DNA from: Kribbella amoyensis
GTDB lineage: Bacteria; Actinomycetota; Actinomycetes; Propionibacteriales; Kribbellaceae
Assembly: GCF_007828865.1 (NCBI RefSeq)
Contig: NZ_VIVK01000001.1
Coordinates: 2,356,001-2,420,000 of the forward strand
DNA: 64,000 bases
Direction of reading: 5' to 3'
Position 1 is the first letter of the stretch; the number at the start of each line of letters is the position of its first letter. Of this stretch, positions 35,604 through 44,478 are shown in pieces. The position numbers and the translations under genes were made by a program. The notes under the pieces were generated by a model. The model did not search any database. It saw only the letters and a list, made by a program, of their open reading frames with translations, and was not told the origin of the DNA.

Positions 35604-36419
35604 TCACTTCACCTCTCGGCGTGAGCTTGCCCACAGTCCGACGATGGTCGGCAGGACGATCCAGACACCGACCGCGGTGAGCGTCTCGGGCAGCATCCCG
35701 TGCAGATCCCGCTCGGCGATCCGGCCGAAGGCGCCGAACACGTCCAGCCAGCCGGCGTTGTCCTTGAACAGCGCGGGCCCGGCCAGCGACCACGCGGTCG
35801 GGGCGATGAAGAAGACCAGGATCGCGACCGCGGTCTGCGCGATCACCGCACCGAAGGCGGCACCCATCACCACGTTGAGCGCGGTGGTCAGGTACGCCCC
35901 GGCGAGCGAGCCACCGATCCCGGCGTACGTCGCGCCGTCGCCGCCGGTGGCACCGCCGATGGCCGTGGCGGCCAGCGCCAGCAGCGTGGTCGCGGTCAGC
36001 ACGACGGCGCTGAGCACGATCGCGGAGACGAACTTGGCCAGCTGGACCCGGACCCGGCGCGGCGACAGCGTGAACGTGGTCAGCGCGCTCCGCTGGGTCC
36101 ACTCGCTGGTCATCGCCATCACGCCGATGACCGGCAGGATCAGGTTCACCCCGGTCGAGGCGGCGGCGAGGAAGCCGTCGAACCTGGCCGGCCCGGAACC
36201 GAGGTGGGTCAGCTCCCAGGTGAGCGCGGCCGCGGCGAGCGCGAGGATCGCCAGGATCAGGACCCGGCCGCTGCGGGTGTCGACGGACTTGCGCAGCTCG
36301 ATCCCGACGAGCTTGAGGAAGGACTGCCCGCGGGCGGGCGGCAGGCTGGTCGCGACGGCGGCCCGGTGCTTGCCGGGGGCCACGGACGCGGCCGGAGGAG
36401 TGGCTTCGGTGACGGTCAT
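35604..36419 (-). CDS. ABC-2 type transporter permease
   Basis: A 271-residue membrane protein with about six helices (VLILAILALAAAALTWEL, GVNLILPVIGVMAMTSEW and others) and the typical ABC-2 front LVGIELRKSVDTRSGR. The Met at 36419 follows a GGGAGC ribosome site and is preferred over an in-frame start 15 nt upstream. It partners the ATPase upstream, with a 31-nt gap. ABC-2 exporters next to two-component systems often move lipids or antimicrobial peptides; the substrate here is unknown. Confidence 0.87.
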   Translation of the reverse strand: MTVTEATPPAASVAPGKHRAAVATSLPPARGQSFLKLVGIELRKSVDTRSGRVLILAILALAAAALTWELTHLGSGPARFDGFLAAASTGVNLILPVIGVMAMTSEWTQRSALTTFTLSPRRVRVQLAKFVSAIVLSAVVLTATTLLALAATAIGGATGGDGATYAGIGGSLAGAYLTTALNVVMGAAFGAVIAQTAVAILVFFIAPTAWSLAGPALFKDNAGWLDVFGAFGRIAERDLHGMLPETLTAVGVWIVLPTIVGLWASSRREVK

Positions 36420-36450
36420 ATCAGGAGCTCCCAAGGAGAAGTAGTGGTGA

Positions 36451-37338
36451 TCAGGCGGCCGCGGCGGCCGGCGTGGTCAGCTGGAAGAACAGCTCCTCCA
36501 GGCCGGCGCCGTCGCTCTCGCGCAGTTCGAGCAGGATCTGGCCGTGCGCGGCGGCCGCACGGCCGACCTGCTCGGCGGTGGCGTCCACCCGGAACGATCC
36601 GGAGGCGAGCGGCTCAGGCTGCAGGCCCGCGACCGTCAGGGCCTGGTGCAGCCCGCTCGGGTCGAGGCCGCGAACGAGGGTGCCGCTGCCGGCCAGCAGC
36701 TCCTCCAGGGAGCCGTTGGCGACGATCCGGCCGCCGCCGATGACGACCAGCCGGTCGACGGTCGCCTGGACCTCGCCGAGCAGGTGGCTGGACAGGATCA
36801 CCGTGCCGCCGCGGGCCGCGAAGTCCTGCAGCAGTCCGCGCATCCAGCGGATCCCCTCCGGGTCCATACCGTTCGCGGGCTCGTCGAGGATCAGCACCGC
36901 CGGGTCGCCGAGCAGGGCGCCCGCGATCCCGAGCCGCTGCCGCATGCCGAGCGAGTACTGCCCGACGCGGCGCTTGGCGGCTCCGGTCAGCCCGACGGCC
37001 GCCAGCATCTCCTCGACCCGGCTCTTCGGGACACCGAGCAGGCTCGCGTTGAGCTGCAGGGTCTCCCGCCCGGTCCGGCCCGGGTGCTGCGCGGCCGCGT
37101 CGAGCATGACGCCGACGACGCGGCCCGGGTTCGGCAGGTCGGTGTACCGCTTGCCGGCGATGGTCGCGGTGCCGGACGTCGGCGGCGTGAGCCCCGTCAG
37201 CATGCGCAACGTGGTCGACTTGCCGGCGCCGTTCGGGCCGAGGAAGCCGGTGATGCTGCCGGGCTCGACGGTGAAGGAGACATCGTGGACAGCCGTGGTG
37301 CTGCCGTAGCGCTTGCTCAGGTTCTCGACGGTGATCAT
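36451..37338 (-). CDS. ABC transporter ATPase (DrrA/CcmA type)
   Basis: A 295-residue nucleotide-binding subunit with Walker A GPNGAGKST, signature YSLGMRQRL (the variant usual in exporters), Walker B VLILDEPANGMD and switch His in SSHLLGE. The C-terminal 70 residues form the regulatory extension common in this group. It is the first gene of an exporter operon divergent from a histidine kinase/NarL regulator pair, so induction by that system is plausible. Confidence 0.93.
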   Translation of the reverse strand: MITVENLSKRYGSTTAVHDVSFTVEPGSITGFLGPNGAGKSTTLRMLTGLTPPTSGTATIAGKRYTDLPNPGRVVGVMLDAAAQHPGRTGRETLQLNASLLGVPKSRVEEMLAAVGLTGAAKRRVGQYSLGMRQRLGIAGALLGDPAVLILDEPANGMDPEGIRWMRGLLQDFAARGGTVILSSHLLGEVQATVDRLVVIGGGRIVANGSLEELLAGSGTLVRGLDPSGLHQALTVAGLQPEPLASGSFRVDATAEQVGRAAAAHGQILLELRESDGAGLEELFFQLTTPAAAAA

Positions 37339-37481
37339 GACGGCAACTCTTCCGTCCGGGGCCCCTCACCCACATCGCCCGGAGGGCTGCGCCGACCCCC
37401 TACGAAAGTCGCCGGAAACGCCCCCGGACCCCACCCGGAAGATGGACGTGGGCCGGTACACAGCGCGACTACGCTGACCGG

Positions 37482-38675
37482 GTGCAACGGATCAGACGGT
37501 GGTTCGCGTGGTGGGTGCGGTACAGCCCGCGCCTGCGCGACGTCGTCTTCGTCGCCTTCAGCCTGCTGACGATCTTCGCCCAGGCCGCGTCGGGTGATCC
37601 GGGCTGGCAGCCGCGGGACTGGTTCGTCCTCGCGGCCGGCATCGTTGCCTCGCTGGCGTTGATCTGGCGCCGGCGCTACCCGGTCACGGTCACCCTGATC
37701 ACCATCGTGGCGACGCTGGTCTCCGGCGTCTTCGTCCCGATGGGCCTGGCTCTGCTCACCCTCGCGATCCGCCGCCGCGACCTCGTCCTCGCCGCCGTCA
37801 GCCTCGCGGCGTACGCGGCGTACGTGCTGAACAGTTGGGAGACCAACAGCAATCCACAGATCGGCGTCCTGATCGCGTCCGGGCCGTTCCTGATCGGTAC
37901 GTGGGTCGCCGTCGGTGCGTACGTCGGGGCCAGGCGGGACCTGATGGTGACCCTGCGGGACCGGGCCGAGCGGGCCGAGGCCGAACGCGAGCTGCGCGCC
38001 GAGCAGGCCAAGCTGGGTGAGCGGGCCCGGATCGCGCAGGAGATGCACGACGTCCTCGCCCACAAGGTCTCCCTGATCGCGCTGCACGCCGGCGGCCTCG
38101 AGGTGAATCCGGCGGTCGGCCCGGACAAGGTGGAGAGCTCGGCCGGACTGATCCGCGAGACGGCCCGGCAGGCGATGGAGGACCTGCGCGAGGTGCTCGG
38201 TGTGCTGCGGACCGACCTCAGCGCGGACGGCGCGGACCTCACCCCGGTACCGACCGCCGCCGACCTGACCCGCCTCGTCGAGGCCTCCCGGGCCGCCGGG
38301 GTGAGTGTGCACAGCCTGGTCGACCTGCCGGACGACGTGCCCGCCTCGGTCGGCCGCACGGTGTACCGGATCGTCCAGGAGGCGCTCACCAACGTCCACA
38401 AGCACGCCCGCGGCGCGTCGACCGAGGTCGTGGTCCACGGCGCCGAGGGTGACGGCGTCGGCGTCCAGGTCACGAACGTCCGCCCGGTCGCGGCGGGCTC
38501 GCTGCTGCCCGGCGCCGGCGCGGGCCTGGTCGGTCTGCGCGAGCGCGTCGACCTGTCCGGCGGGCGGCTCACCATCGGGCCGACCACGGAAGGCGGCTGG
38601 CGGGTGGAGGCGTGGGTGCCGTGGTCGGACGGCAAGGAGGCCGAGGAATCGGCCGGAACCGAAGGGAAACGATGA
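37482..38675 (+). CDS. NarL-type sensor histidine kinase
   Basis: A 397-residue kinase. The front has four to five membrane helices (VVFVAFSLLTIFAQAAS, WFVLAAGIVASLALIW, VTLITIVATLVSG and others) with short loops, so sensing is probably within the membrane. A coiled segment RDRAERAEAERELRAEQ leads to the phospho-acceptor His in RIAQEMHDVLAHKVS of the HisKA_3 class. The ATPase part shows IVQEALTNVHKHA and GAGLVGLRERV. It starts with GTG and overlaps the regulator gene by 4 nt. The divergent ABC exporter is the likely target. Confidence 0.92.
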   Translation: MQRIRRWFAWWVRYSPRLRDVVFVAFSLLTIFAQAASGDPGWQPRDWFVLAAGIVASLALIWRRRYPVTVTLITIVATLVSGVFVPMGLALLTLAIRRRDLVLAAVSLAAYAAYVLNSWETNSNPQIGVLIASGPFLIGTWVAVGAYVGARRDLMVTLRDRAERAEAERELRAEQAKLGERARIAQEMHDVLAHKVSLIALHAGGLEVNPAVGPDKVESSAGLIRETARQAMEDLREVLGVLRTDLSADGADLTPVPTAADLTRLVEASRAAGVSVHSLVDLPDDVPASVGRTVYRIVQEALTNVHKHARGASTEVVVHGAEGDGVGVQVTNVRPVAAGSLLPGAGAGLVGLRERVDLSGGRLTIGPTTEGGWRVEAWVPWSDGKEAEESAGTEGKR

Positions 38676-39328
38676 CAAGGCTGCTGATCGTCGACGACGA
38701 GGCGCTGGTCCGGGCCGGGCTGAAGATGATCCTCGAGTCCGCCGACGATCTCGAGGTGGTCGCCGAGGCCGACGACGGGGCCGACGCGGCCGCGATGGTC
38801 CGCGAGCACCGCCCGGACGTCGTGTTGATGGACATCCGGATGCCACGGCTGGACGGGCTCGCCGCGACCCGCGAGGTCCAGGCGCTGCCCGATCCGCCGA
38901 AGGTCGTCGTGCTGACCACCTTCGACCTGGACGACTACGTGTTCCGCGCGTTGCAGGCGGGTGCGAGCGGCTTCCTGTTGAAGGACACGCCGCCGCGGGA
39001 GCTGGTCCAGGCGGTCCGTGTGGTCGCGGCAGGGGAGGCGATGTTGTCCCCGGCGGTCACGCGCAGGTTGATCGGGCACTTCGCGGCCGATCCGCGGACC
39101 GAGCGGCAGCGGGAAGCCCGGGGTCGGCTCAAGACGCTCACCGACCGCGAACGCGAGGTCCTCGCGGCCGTCGCGCGCGGGTTGTCGAACGCCGACATCG
39201 GCCGGGACCTGTTCATGAGCGAGGCGACCGTGAAGGCGCACGTCTCCCGGGTGCTGGTGAAGCTGGACGCCACCAACCGGGTCCAGGTCGCGATCCTGGC
39301 CCACGACGCGGGCCTGCTCGACGGCTGA
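38672..39328 (+). CDS. NarL/LuxR-type response regulator
   Basis: A 218-residue regulator starting MTRLLIVDDEALVRAG at ATG 38672, after GAAGGG. The receiver domain has the acidic DDE, phospho-acceptor Asp in VVLMDIRMPRLDGLAA and FLLKDTPP. The C-terminal LuxR HTH reads LTDREREVLAAVARGLSNADIGRDLFMSEATVKAHVSRV. Start overlap with the kinase stop indicates coupled translation. It probably regulates the divergent ABC exporter. Confidence 0.94.
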   Translation: MTRLLIVDDEALVRAGLKMILESADDLEVVAEADDGADAAAMVREHRPDVVLMDIRMPRLDGLAATREVQALPDPPKVVVLTTFDLDDYVFRALQAGASGFLLKDTPPRELVQAVRVVAAGEAMLSPAVTRRLIGHFAADPRTERQREARGRLKTLTDREREVLAAVARGLSNADIGRDLFMSEATVKAHVSRVLVKLDATNRVQVAILAHDAGLLDG

Positions 39329-39456
39329 TCGGGGCAGACAAAAGGGAAACCGGCCGCGCGCCGTCGGAGGGGTGGGGGACGACGACGCACGACCGGTTTC
39401 GAAGGATCAGCGACCCAGGGGGGATGGGCGTCTCGCTGATCTGGTGCGGCGGAGCG

Positions 39457-40308
39457 TTACTTGCGGCCGAAGGCCACGTTCGAGCTCCAGATCTTCGCCT
39501 TCGCGACCGGGCGGCCCGGCTTCGAGGCGTGCCACAGCATGTTGCCACCGGCGTAGATGCCGACGTGGTACACGCTGCCGCCACCGCTCTTGAAGAACAC
39601 CAGGTCACCAGGCTTGGCGGCCTTGCGGCTCAGGTGCTTGGTGGCGGCGTACTGCTGGCGCGACGTACGAGGCAGCTTCTTGCCCGCCTTCTTGTACACG
39701 TAGCCGGTGTAGCCGGAGCAGTCGAAGCCGCGCGGGGTGGTGCCGCCGTACCGGTACGGGGTGCCCCGCAGCTTCGCGGCCTCCTTGAGAACCCGGGCCT
39801 GGAAGGTCGAGCTCTTGCCGGCGCCGCCGTGCAGCAGGCCGTGGTTCGCGGCGTAGAACAGCGAACGCCACGTGTTCACGGTCATGGTCCCGGTCCGCGG
39901 CAGGCCCACGCTGCGCTGGAACTTCGCCACCGCGGTGCGGGTGGCCGAGCCGTACCAACCGCCGGCCGGTACGTCGAGCGAGCGCTGCACGTACCGGACC
40001 GCGGAACCCGCGTCGGCGTACCGCAGGTGCGGCTTGGTGCTGATCGGCTTGTTGCCCCGGGCCCACGCGGCCGAGGTGGTCTTCGAGGTACCGGCGGCGT
40101 GCGCGGACTCGGCCGGCGCGGCGACGGTGAGAGCCGCTCCACCGGAGACGGCGAGACCGACCGTGAGAACGGCGGCCGCGGCCCGCGGAGTGGCGGGCTT
40201 GCTGGTCTTGCGATGCCTGGCCAACGTCCGGCCAGAGGGCCGGGTACTGGACTCGCTGATCTGACTGACGGCGCCATGCAGCGCAGTCCGTCGGGCAGTG
40301 ACGGGCAT
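39457..40308 (-). CDS. Secreted NlpC/P60 peptidoglycan hydrolase with peptidoglycan-binding domain
   Basis: A 283-residue exported endopeptidase that cleaves peptidoglycan stem peptides. A long charged N-terminal part leads into a signal peptide ending around AESAHA-AG (residue 72). A peptidoglycan-binding domain follows (SAVRYVQRSLDVPAGGWYGSATRTAVAKFQ), then NlpC/P60 with catalytic Cys197 in FDCSGYTG, His248 in YHVGIYAG and His260. The ATG at 40308 follows GGGAGA. A ydaO riboswitch lies immediately upstream and Crp-like sites farther upstream. Confidence 0.93.
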   Translation of the reverse strand: MPVTARRTALHGAVSQISESSTRPSGRTLARHRKTSKPATPRAAAAVLTVGLAVSGGAALTVAAPAESAHAAGTSKTTSAAWARGNKPISTKPHLRYADAGSAVRYVQRSLDVPAGGWYGSATRTAVAKFQRSVGLPRTGTMTVNTWRSLFYAANHGLLHGGAGKSSTFQARVLKEAAKLRGTPYRYGGTTPRGFDCSGYTGYVYKKAGKKLPRTSRQQYAATKHLSRKAAKPGDLVFFKSGGGSVYHVGIYAGGNMLWHASKPGRPVAKAKIWSSNVAFGRK

Positions 40309-40314
40309 GGTTGT

Positions 40315-40446
40315 CTCCCGACGCCTGCGGAGTTAGCTGTCGGGTTCGGGCTGGGAAATCTCGCCCGGTCCGCTCCCGCGGACTTCACCCCAGGGTCTCG
40401 GCCACTCACGGTCGAGACCCAACCTCCTGGGTCCCCCACCCCTGCC
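40315..40446 (-). promoter_or_regulatory. ydaO-yuaA (c-di-AMP) riboswitch
   Basis: On the minus strand the leader shows the conserved pieces GGGTGGGGGACCCA, GGGGTGAAG and finally CCGAACCCGACAGCTAACTC with GCAGGCG. These are the strongly conserved core of the ydaO-yuaA class, which binds cyclic di-AMP and is common upstream of actinobacterial NlpC/P60 and Rpf genes. The 3' end of the aptamer almost touches the ribosome site (GGGAGA at 40314-40319), with no room for a terminator, so control of translation is more likely than termination. Confidence 0.92.
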
Positions 40447-40688
40447 AATTGTTGTTTCGAGGGGAACATGTGCGCCCTGGCAGGGCTCGGCGTTGACACA
40501 CATGCAGTTCGTTTCTTTGTCGAACCGCCGACGACTGTATAACAGAACGATCACGACGCAAACCCTCAAATTGGCAGAGACCGTCCGGAAAGGCCCTGAA
40601 CGGCTCTCTGACGCGTCAGGGATCCACGGTGAACACCAGGTGTCCTGAGCGTGGCTGAGCGGCCCTCAGGCGCCCACACAGCCGATCT

Positions 40689-40737
40689 ATGTGACCCCAG
40701 TCACATTTGACCGTGGCTGTCTGTGACAACGGGCACA
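40689..40737. promoter_or_regulatory. Two Crp-like sites upstream of the riboswitch gene
   Basis: TGTGACCCCAGTCACA at 40690-40705 is an exact TGTGA-N6-TCACA site with arms extended to seven pairs at 40689-40706. A second copy TGTGACAACGGGCACA at 40722-40737 differs by one base. Their centres are 32 bp apart, about three helical turns. They lie between the dehydratase stop and the NlpC/P60 leader, about 240 nt upstream of the aptamer. Confidence 0.65.
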
Positions 40738-40750
40738 GTGCGTGCTCAGG

Positions 40751-41707
40751 TCACCCTTGGTCGAGCAGTTCGACGAACCGCTCCAGGCCCACGTTCCCGC
40801 CTGACAGCACCACTCCGACGCGCTCCGGCAGACCGGTCACCCGGCCGGCCAGCAGGGCCGCCAGCGCACTCGCCCCGCTCGGCTCCAGGACGATCTTCAG
40901 CCGCTCGAAGGCGAACCGCATCGCCGCCTTGATCTCGTCGTCGCTGACCAGCGCGCAGCTCTCCATCAGCCGCCGGTTCACCGCGAACGTGAGCTCGCCC
41001 GGCGTCGGGATCGCCTGCCCGTCCGCGATCGTCCGCGGGACCTCGATCTCGACCCGCCGGCCGGCGGCCAGGGAGCGGGCGTGGTCGTCGCCGGCGGCCG
41101 GCTCGACCCCGATCATCCGGATCCCCGGGCACAGGGCGGTCGCCGCGGTCGCGCAGCCGGCCATCAACCCGCCGCCTCCGACCGGCACCAGCAACGCGCC
41201 GAGCGGACCGATCTCCTCGATCAGTTCGAGCGCGACCGTGCCCTGGCCGGCCATCACGTCGTAGTGGTCGTACGGCGGGATCAGGGTGAGCCCGCGATCC
41301 TCCGCCAGCTTGGTCCCCAGGGCGGTCCGGTCCTCGGTGTACCGGTCGTACGTCACCACCTCGGCCCCGTACCCGCGGGTGGCGGCGACCTTCGTCGGCG
41401 GCGCGTCGGCCGGCATCAGGATCACCGCGCTCGTCCCCGTGATCGAGGCGGCCAGCGCGACGGCCTGGGCGTGGTTCCCGGACGAGTACGCCGCGACGCC
41501 GCGCGCCCGCTGGTCCGGGGTCAGTCGGGTCACCGCGTTGAACGCGCCGCGGAACTTGAACGCGCCGATCCGCTGGAAGTTCTCCGCCTTGAGAAAGACC
41601 TCGGCCCCGGCCAACGCGTTCAGCGTCCGCGAGGTGAGGACCGGGGTCCGGTGGGCGGTCCCTTCGATCCGCTGGGCCGCGGCCTGGACGTCGTCGAAGG
41701 TCAGCAT
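40751..41707 (-). CDS. PLP-dependent threonine/serine dehydratase-like enzyme
   Basis: A 318-residue fold-type II PLP enzyme. The Schiff-base Lys lies in IGAFKFRGAFNAV, the phosphate loop is VPVGGGGL, and AYSSGNHAQAVALAA binds substrate. LSGGNVGLERF closes the domain. It lacks the C-terminal regulatory ACT region of biosynthetic IlvA, so it is nearer the serine racemase / threo-3-hydroxyaspartate ammonia-lyase group. Which substrate it uses cannot be settled from sequence. It follows the beta-helix gene in reverse order with a 16-nt gap. Confidence 0.87.
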   Translation of the reverse strand: MLTFDDVQAAAQRIEGTAHRTPVLTSRTLNALAGAEVFLKAENFQRIGAFKFRGAFNAVTRLTPDQRARGVAAYSSGNHAQAVALAASITGTSAVILMPADAPPTKVAATRGYGAEVVTYDRYTEDRTALGTKLAEDRGLTLIPPYDHYDVMAGQGTVALELIEEIGPLGALLVPVGGGGLMAGCATAATALCPGIRMIGVEPAAGDDHARSLAAGRRVEIEVPRTIADGQAIPTPGELTFAVNRRLMESCALVSDDEIKAAMRFAFERLKIVLEPSGASALAALLAGRVTGLPERVGVVLSGGNVGLERFVELLDQG

Positions 41708-41723
41708 GCACCGAACCTACCGG

Positions 41724-43547
41724 TCAGCAGGAGATCTGGGTGTCCCCGATGCCGAGGCAGACGTCCTTGCCGTTCCCGCCGTCGAGTACGTCGGTCTCGG
41801 GCCCACCGATGAGTACGTCCTTGCCGTTGCCGCCGCGGAGGATGTCGTTGCCGCCGAGTCCGAGCAGCAGGTCTTCGCCGTTCAGACCGCAGAGCACGTC
41901 CGGCCCCGGCGTACCGACGAGCACGTCGCCCTTGTTGGTCCCGGTGATCGTGCACGCGGGGACCGGCGGAGGTCCTTCGGCCACCTCGACGGACCCGGCT
42001 TCGCAGTTCGTGCCCTGTGGTCGGGCGACTCCCCGCTGGTCCGTAGTTAGTACAGTGCAGGCCGCTGCGGGCACGGCGCCGTTCGCCGGACTGGCGGGCA
42101 GTGGGAGCATCGTCTGGGTCGGTCCACCGTTGTTTGTAAGGGCTCCCAGCTGCGGACTGCCGACGTTGCTCTGGTCGCCGGGGCCGGTCAGGGAGCAGCT
42201 GCCGTCGCCGTCCAGGTTGTACCCGGTCGACGTCGTCAGCAGCTCGATCCCGCAGTCGCTCGAACCGGTGCCGCCGGCAACGATCGACCCGAACGTGTGC
42301 AGCCCGGCCCCGGTCGCGACGTTCCGCCCGACCCCGCCGGCCGTGTTGCCGGAGATCGTCGCGTGCCGCAGGAAGACGTCGTGCGCGAGCGTGTACACCC
42401 CACCGCCGGCGGCGTCCGCGCTGTTCCCCGTGACAGTCGAGTTGTCCACCCGTACCTCGCCGGTCGCCGCGTAGATCCCGCCGCCCTGGCTGTCCGGGGC
42501 GCCGCTTGCCGTGTTCCCAGTGACGGTCGACCGGACCACGTTGATCTGCGCCGGCGGCGGTCCACCCGTGTTCTCGATGATGCCGGTACTGATGCCGCCG
42601 CCCGCACCCGTCCTGGAGTTGCCCGCCACGGTCGACTCCGTCACGGTCACGACCGGCTGGTCGGCCGGCGCGTCCTGGTCGAACAGCACCTGGATCCCAC
42701 CACCCGTACTGGTCCCCACCGGGTGGTTCCCGGTGATCGTCGAACCCGTCACGGTCAGGTCCCCGCAGGCCGAGCAGACCACGCCGGTACCGCCGTTGTC
42801 GGCCACGGTCGTAGCGGTCAGCGTGAACAGGCCGGAACCCTGGCCCGTCGTGCGGACCCCGTCGCTGCCGTTGTCGCTGATCACCGAGTCGGACACGGTG
42901 AGTGCCCCGTCGACCAGGCCGACGCCGCGTCCGGTGTTGCTGGTGATGGTGGAGCCGGTGATGTGGACCGTGCCGAGCGACAACGCGACCCCGGTACCGG
43001 TGTTCGCGGTGATGGTCGAGTCCGTCAAGGTCAGCAGGGCCCCACCGTCCGGGCTCGCGAGCACCCGGCCGGTACCGCCGTTGTTGCCGGTCGCCGTGAC
43101 GTCGGTGAGGGTCGCGTCGCCCGAGTGCTTGAGCGCGGCACCGTCGAAGAAGTCGCCGCCGGTCAGCGTCAGCTCCTGCAGAGTGAGGGCGCCGTTGATG
43201 TCGGTCGTGTCGAGCACGCGTTCGCCCGCGCAGTTCTGGTCGATCGTCGACCCGTTGCCCTCGATCGTCAGCGGCTGGTCCGACGTACTGTCCAGGTCCC
43301 CGCCGGCGTTGTCGTCGTCATCGGCGCACAGGCTGAGCCCGTACGTCGCGGCCGCGGCGAGCGTGATCGTGGTCGGGTCGCCGGCCGAGTTGGCGGCGTC
43401 GACCGCCTCCCGGAGCGACGTGACCCCGTCGGCGCCGTTGACCACGTCGGCGGTGGTGGTCACCGTGATCGTGGCGGCCGCGGCCGGTGGAGTCGCGATC
43501 AGCAGCGCGCCGATCAGGGTGAGACAGGACAGGACGACACGACGCAT
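41724..43547 (-). CDS. Secreted beta-helix protein with CSLREA-type front and Asp/Gly-rich C-terminal repeats
   Basis: A 607-residue exported protein starting MRRVVLSCLTLIGALL at 43547, after a G-rich ribosome site. The signal peptide ends near AAAA (residue 24). A CSLREA-type block (GVTSLREAVDAANSAGDPTTI) leads into repeated strands built from VTGS/NTG units typical of right-handed beta-helices. The last 65 residues hold Gly-Asn-Asp/Gly-Lys-Asp repeats (LLGLGGNDILRGGNGKDVL) like the calcium-binding repeats of RTX proteins, ending with Cys pairs. An adhesin or polysaccharide-interacting role is inferred. Confidence 0.85.
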   Translation of the reverse strand: MRRVVLSCLTLIGALLIATPPAAAATITVTTTADVVNGADGVTSLREAVDAANSAGDPTTITLAAAATYGLSLCADDDDNAGGDLDSTSDQPLTIEGNGSTIDQNCAGERVLDTTDINGALTLQELTLTGGDFFDGAALKHSGDATLTDVTATGNNGGTGRVLASPDGGALLTLTDSTITANTGTGVALSLGTVHITGSTITSNTGRGVGLVDGALTVSDSVISDNGSDGVRTTGQGSGLFTLTATTVADNGGTGVVCSACGDLTVTGSTITGNHPVGTSTGGGIQVLFDQDAPADQPVVTVTESTVAGNSRTGAGGGISTGIIENTGGPPPAQINVVRSTVTGNTASGAPDSQGGGIYAATGEVRVDNSTVTGNSADAAGGGVYTLAHDVFLRHATISGNTAGGVGRNVATGAGLHTFGSIVAGGTGSSDCGIELLTTSTGYNLDGDGSCSLTGPGDQSNVGSPQLGALTNNGGPTQTMLPLPASPANGAVPAAACTVLTTDQRGVARPQGTNCEAGSVEVAEGPPPVPACTITGTNKGDVLVGTPGPDVLCGLNGEDLLLGLGGNDILRGGNGKDVLIGGPETDVLDGGNGKDVCLGIGDTQISC

Positions 43548-43726
43548 CGGTTCCCCCCAAGGCGTTCGCGGTTCCCCCCGGCAACCGGCTTTCCGAGACT
43601 TCACGGTCCCACAGGCCCCGGACAGCCGCCAGAGTTCGTAGCATCGCGATGTCAAGAAGGCCGGATCCGCTCCGTACTGATCAGTGAGCGGCTCCCGACG
43701 GGGGAGCCGAGAACCGAGGAGACAGC

Positions 43727-44089
43727 ATGAAGTACCTGGTGGTCCTGAACATCAACCCGGCCGTGCTCGAGGCGCTGACGGAGGACGAGCAGCAGGCGAT
43801 CTTCAGCGGACACGAGAAGTTCCTGGCGACGACCCAGGAGTCCGGCGAGTTCCACAGCACGGTCGCGCTGGCCGAGCCGGCGAAGACCTCGGTGGTGAAG
43901 GTGCGCGACGGCGTCCCGGCGGTGACCGACGGGCCGTTCCTGGAGGCGAAGGAGTTCCTGGCCGGCTACTACCTGCTCGACTGCGCGAGCCTGGAGCGGG
44001 CGCAGGAGCTGGCCGCGATGATCCCGGACGCCGCGATCGAGGGACTCGGCGTGGAGGTCCGCCCGGTCATCCACGAGGTCGGTCTCTGA
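43727..44089 (+). CDS. YciI/DGPF-domain protein
   Basis: A 120-residue ferredoxin-like-fold protein with the DGPF signature (VTDGPFLEAKEFLAGYYLLD). ATG 43727 begins MKYLVVLNINPAVLEAL, and the purine-rich sequence before it (GAGGAGACAGC) supplies a ribosome site. Family members are of uncertain function, often near ECF sigma factors; no sigma gene is present here. A terminator hairpin follows. Confidence 0.88.
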   Translation: MKYLVVLNINPAVLEALTEDEQQAIFSGHEKFLATTQESGEFHSTVALAEPAKTSVVKVRDGVPAVTDGPFLEAKEFLAGYYLLDCASLERAQELAAMIPDAAIEGLGVEVRPVIHEVGL

Positions 44090-44107
44090 CCGTCCCGGGA
44101 CAGCGAG

Positions 44108-44142
44108 CGGCAGGGCGCCGGAGTGGTCCGGACGCCCTGCCG
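44108..44142. terminator. Bidirectional terminator
   Basis: A 10-bp perfect stem (CGGCAGGGCG at 44108-44117 with its complement at 44133-44142) extends through CCGG/CCGG past a bulged A. It lies between the convergent YciI and DUF1508 genes. Confidence 0.75.
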
Positions 44143-44152
44143 ATCGGGGCTG

Positions 44153-44338
44153 TCAGGCGGTCTGGTCGTCGACGGCCGCCTCGGCGGCGTTCTTCTTGAT
44201 CGACTCGATGCCGTTCTGGGCGCTCGCCTTGGTCTGGTAGCTCTCGCTGCTGGTCGCGATCACCTCGCCGTTGCCGGCCTTCAACCGGAACCGGTACTCG
44301 CCCGCCTTGTCCTGATACAGCTCGAACTTGCCCGCCAT
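44153..44338 (-). CDS. DUF1508 (YegP-like) small protein
   Basis: A 61-residue single DUF1508 unit starting MAGKFELYQDKAGEYRFRLKA and continuing GEVIATSSESYQTKASAQNGIESIKKNA, the two-strand plus helix pattern of the family. E. coli YegP has two such units; this has one. ATG 44338 is preferred over upstream in-frame starts since conservation begins there. Function is unknown; the terminator at 44108 ends it. Confidence 0.88.
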   Translation of the reverse strand: MAGKFELYQDKAGEYRFRLKAGNGEVIATSSESYQTKASAQNGIESIKKNAAEAAVDDQTA

Positions 44339-44478
44339 GGGTACCTCCGCGTGTGTGGTCTGACGACGCTTCGGAGCGTAGTCCTCGCGGGGAGTCACCG
44401 GATCGTCCGACATGCGATATCCGCCCGAGGCGATGGCGACCGACCGCCGAGCCGTACGGCGTACGGTACGCTGTGCGC

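Noticed and set aside
39346..39400. Inverted GAAACCGG/CCGGTTTC between the response regulator and NlpC/P60 genes
   Set aside because: Arms are only 8 bp with a 39-nt loop, too weak to call a terminator.
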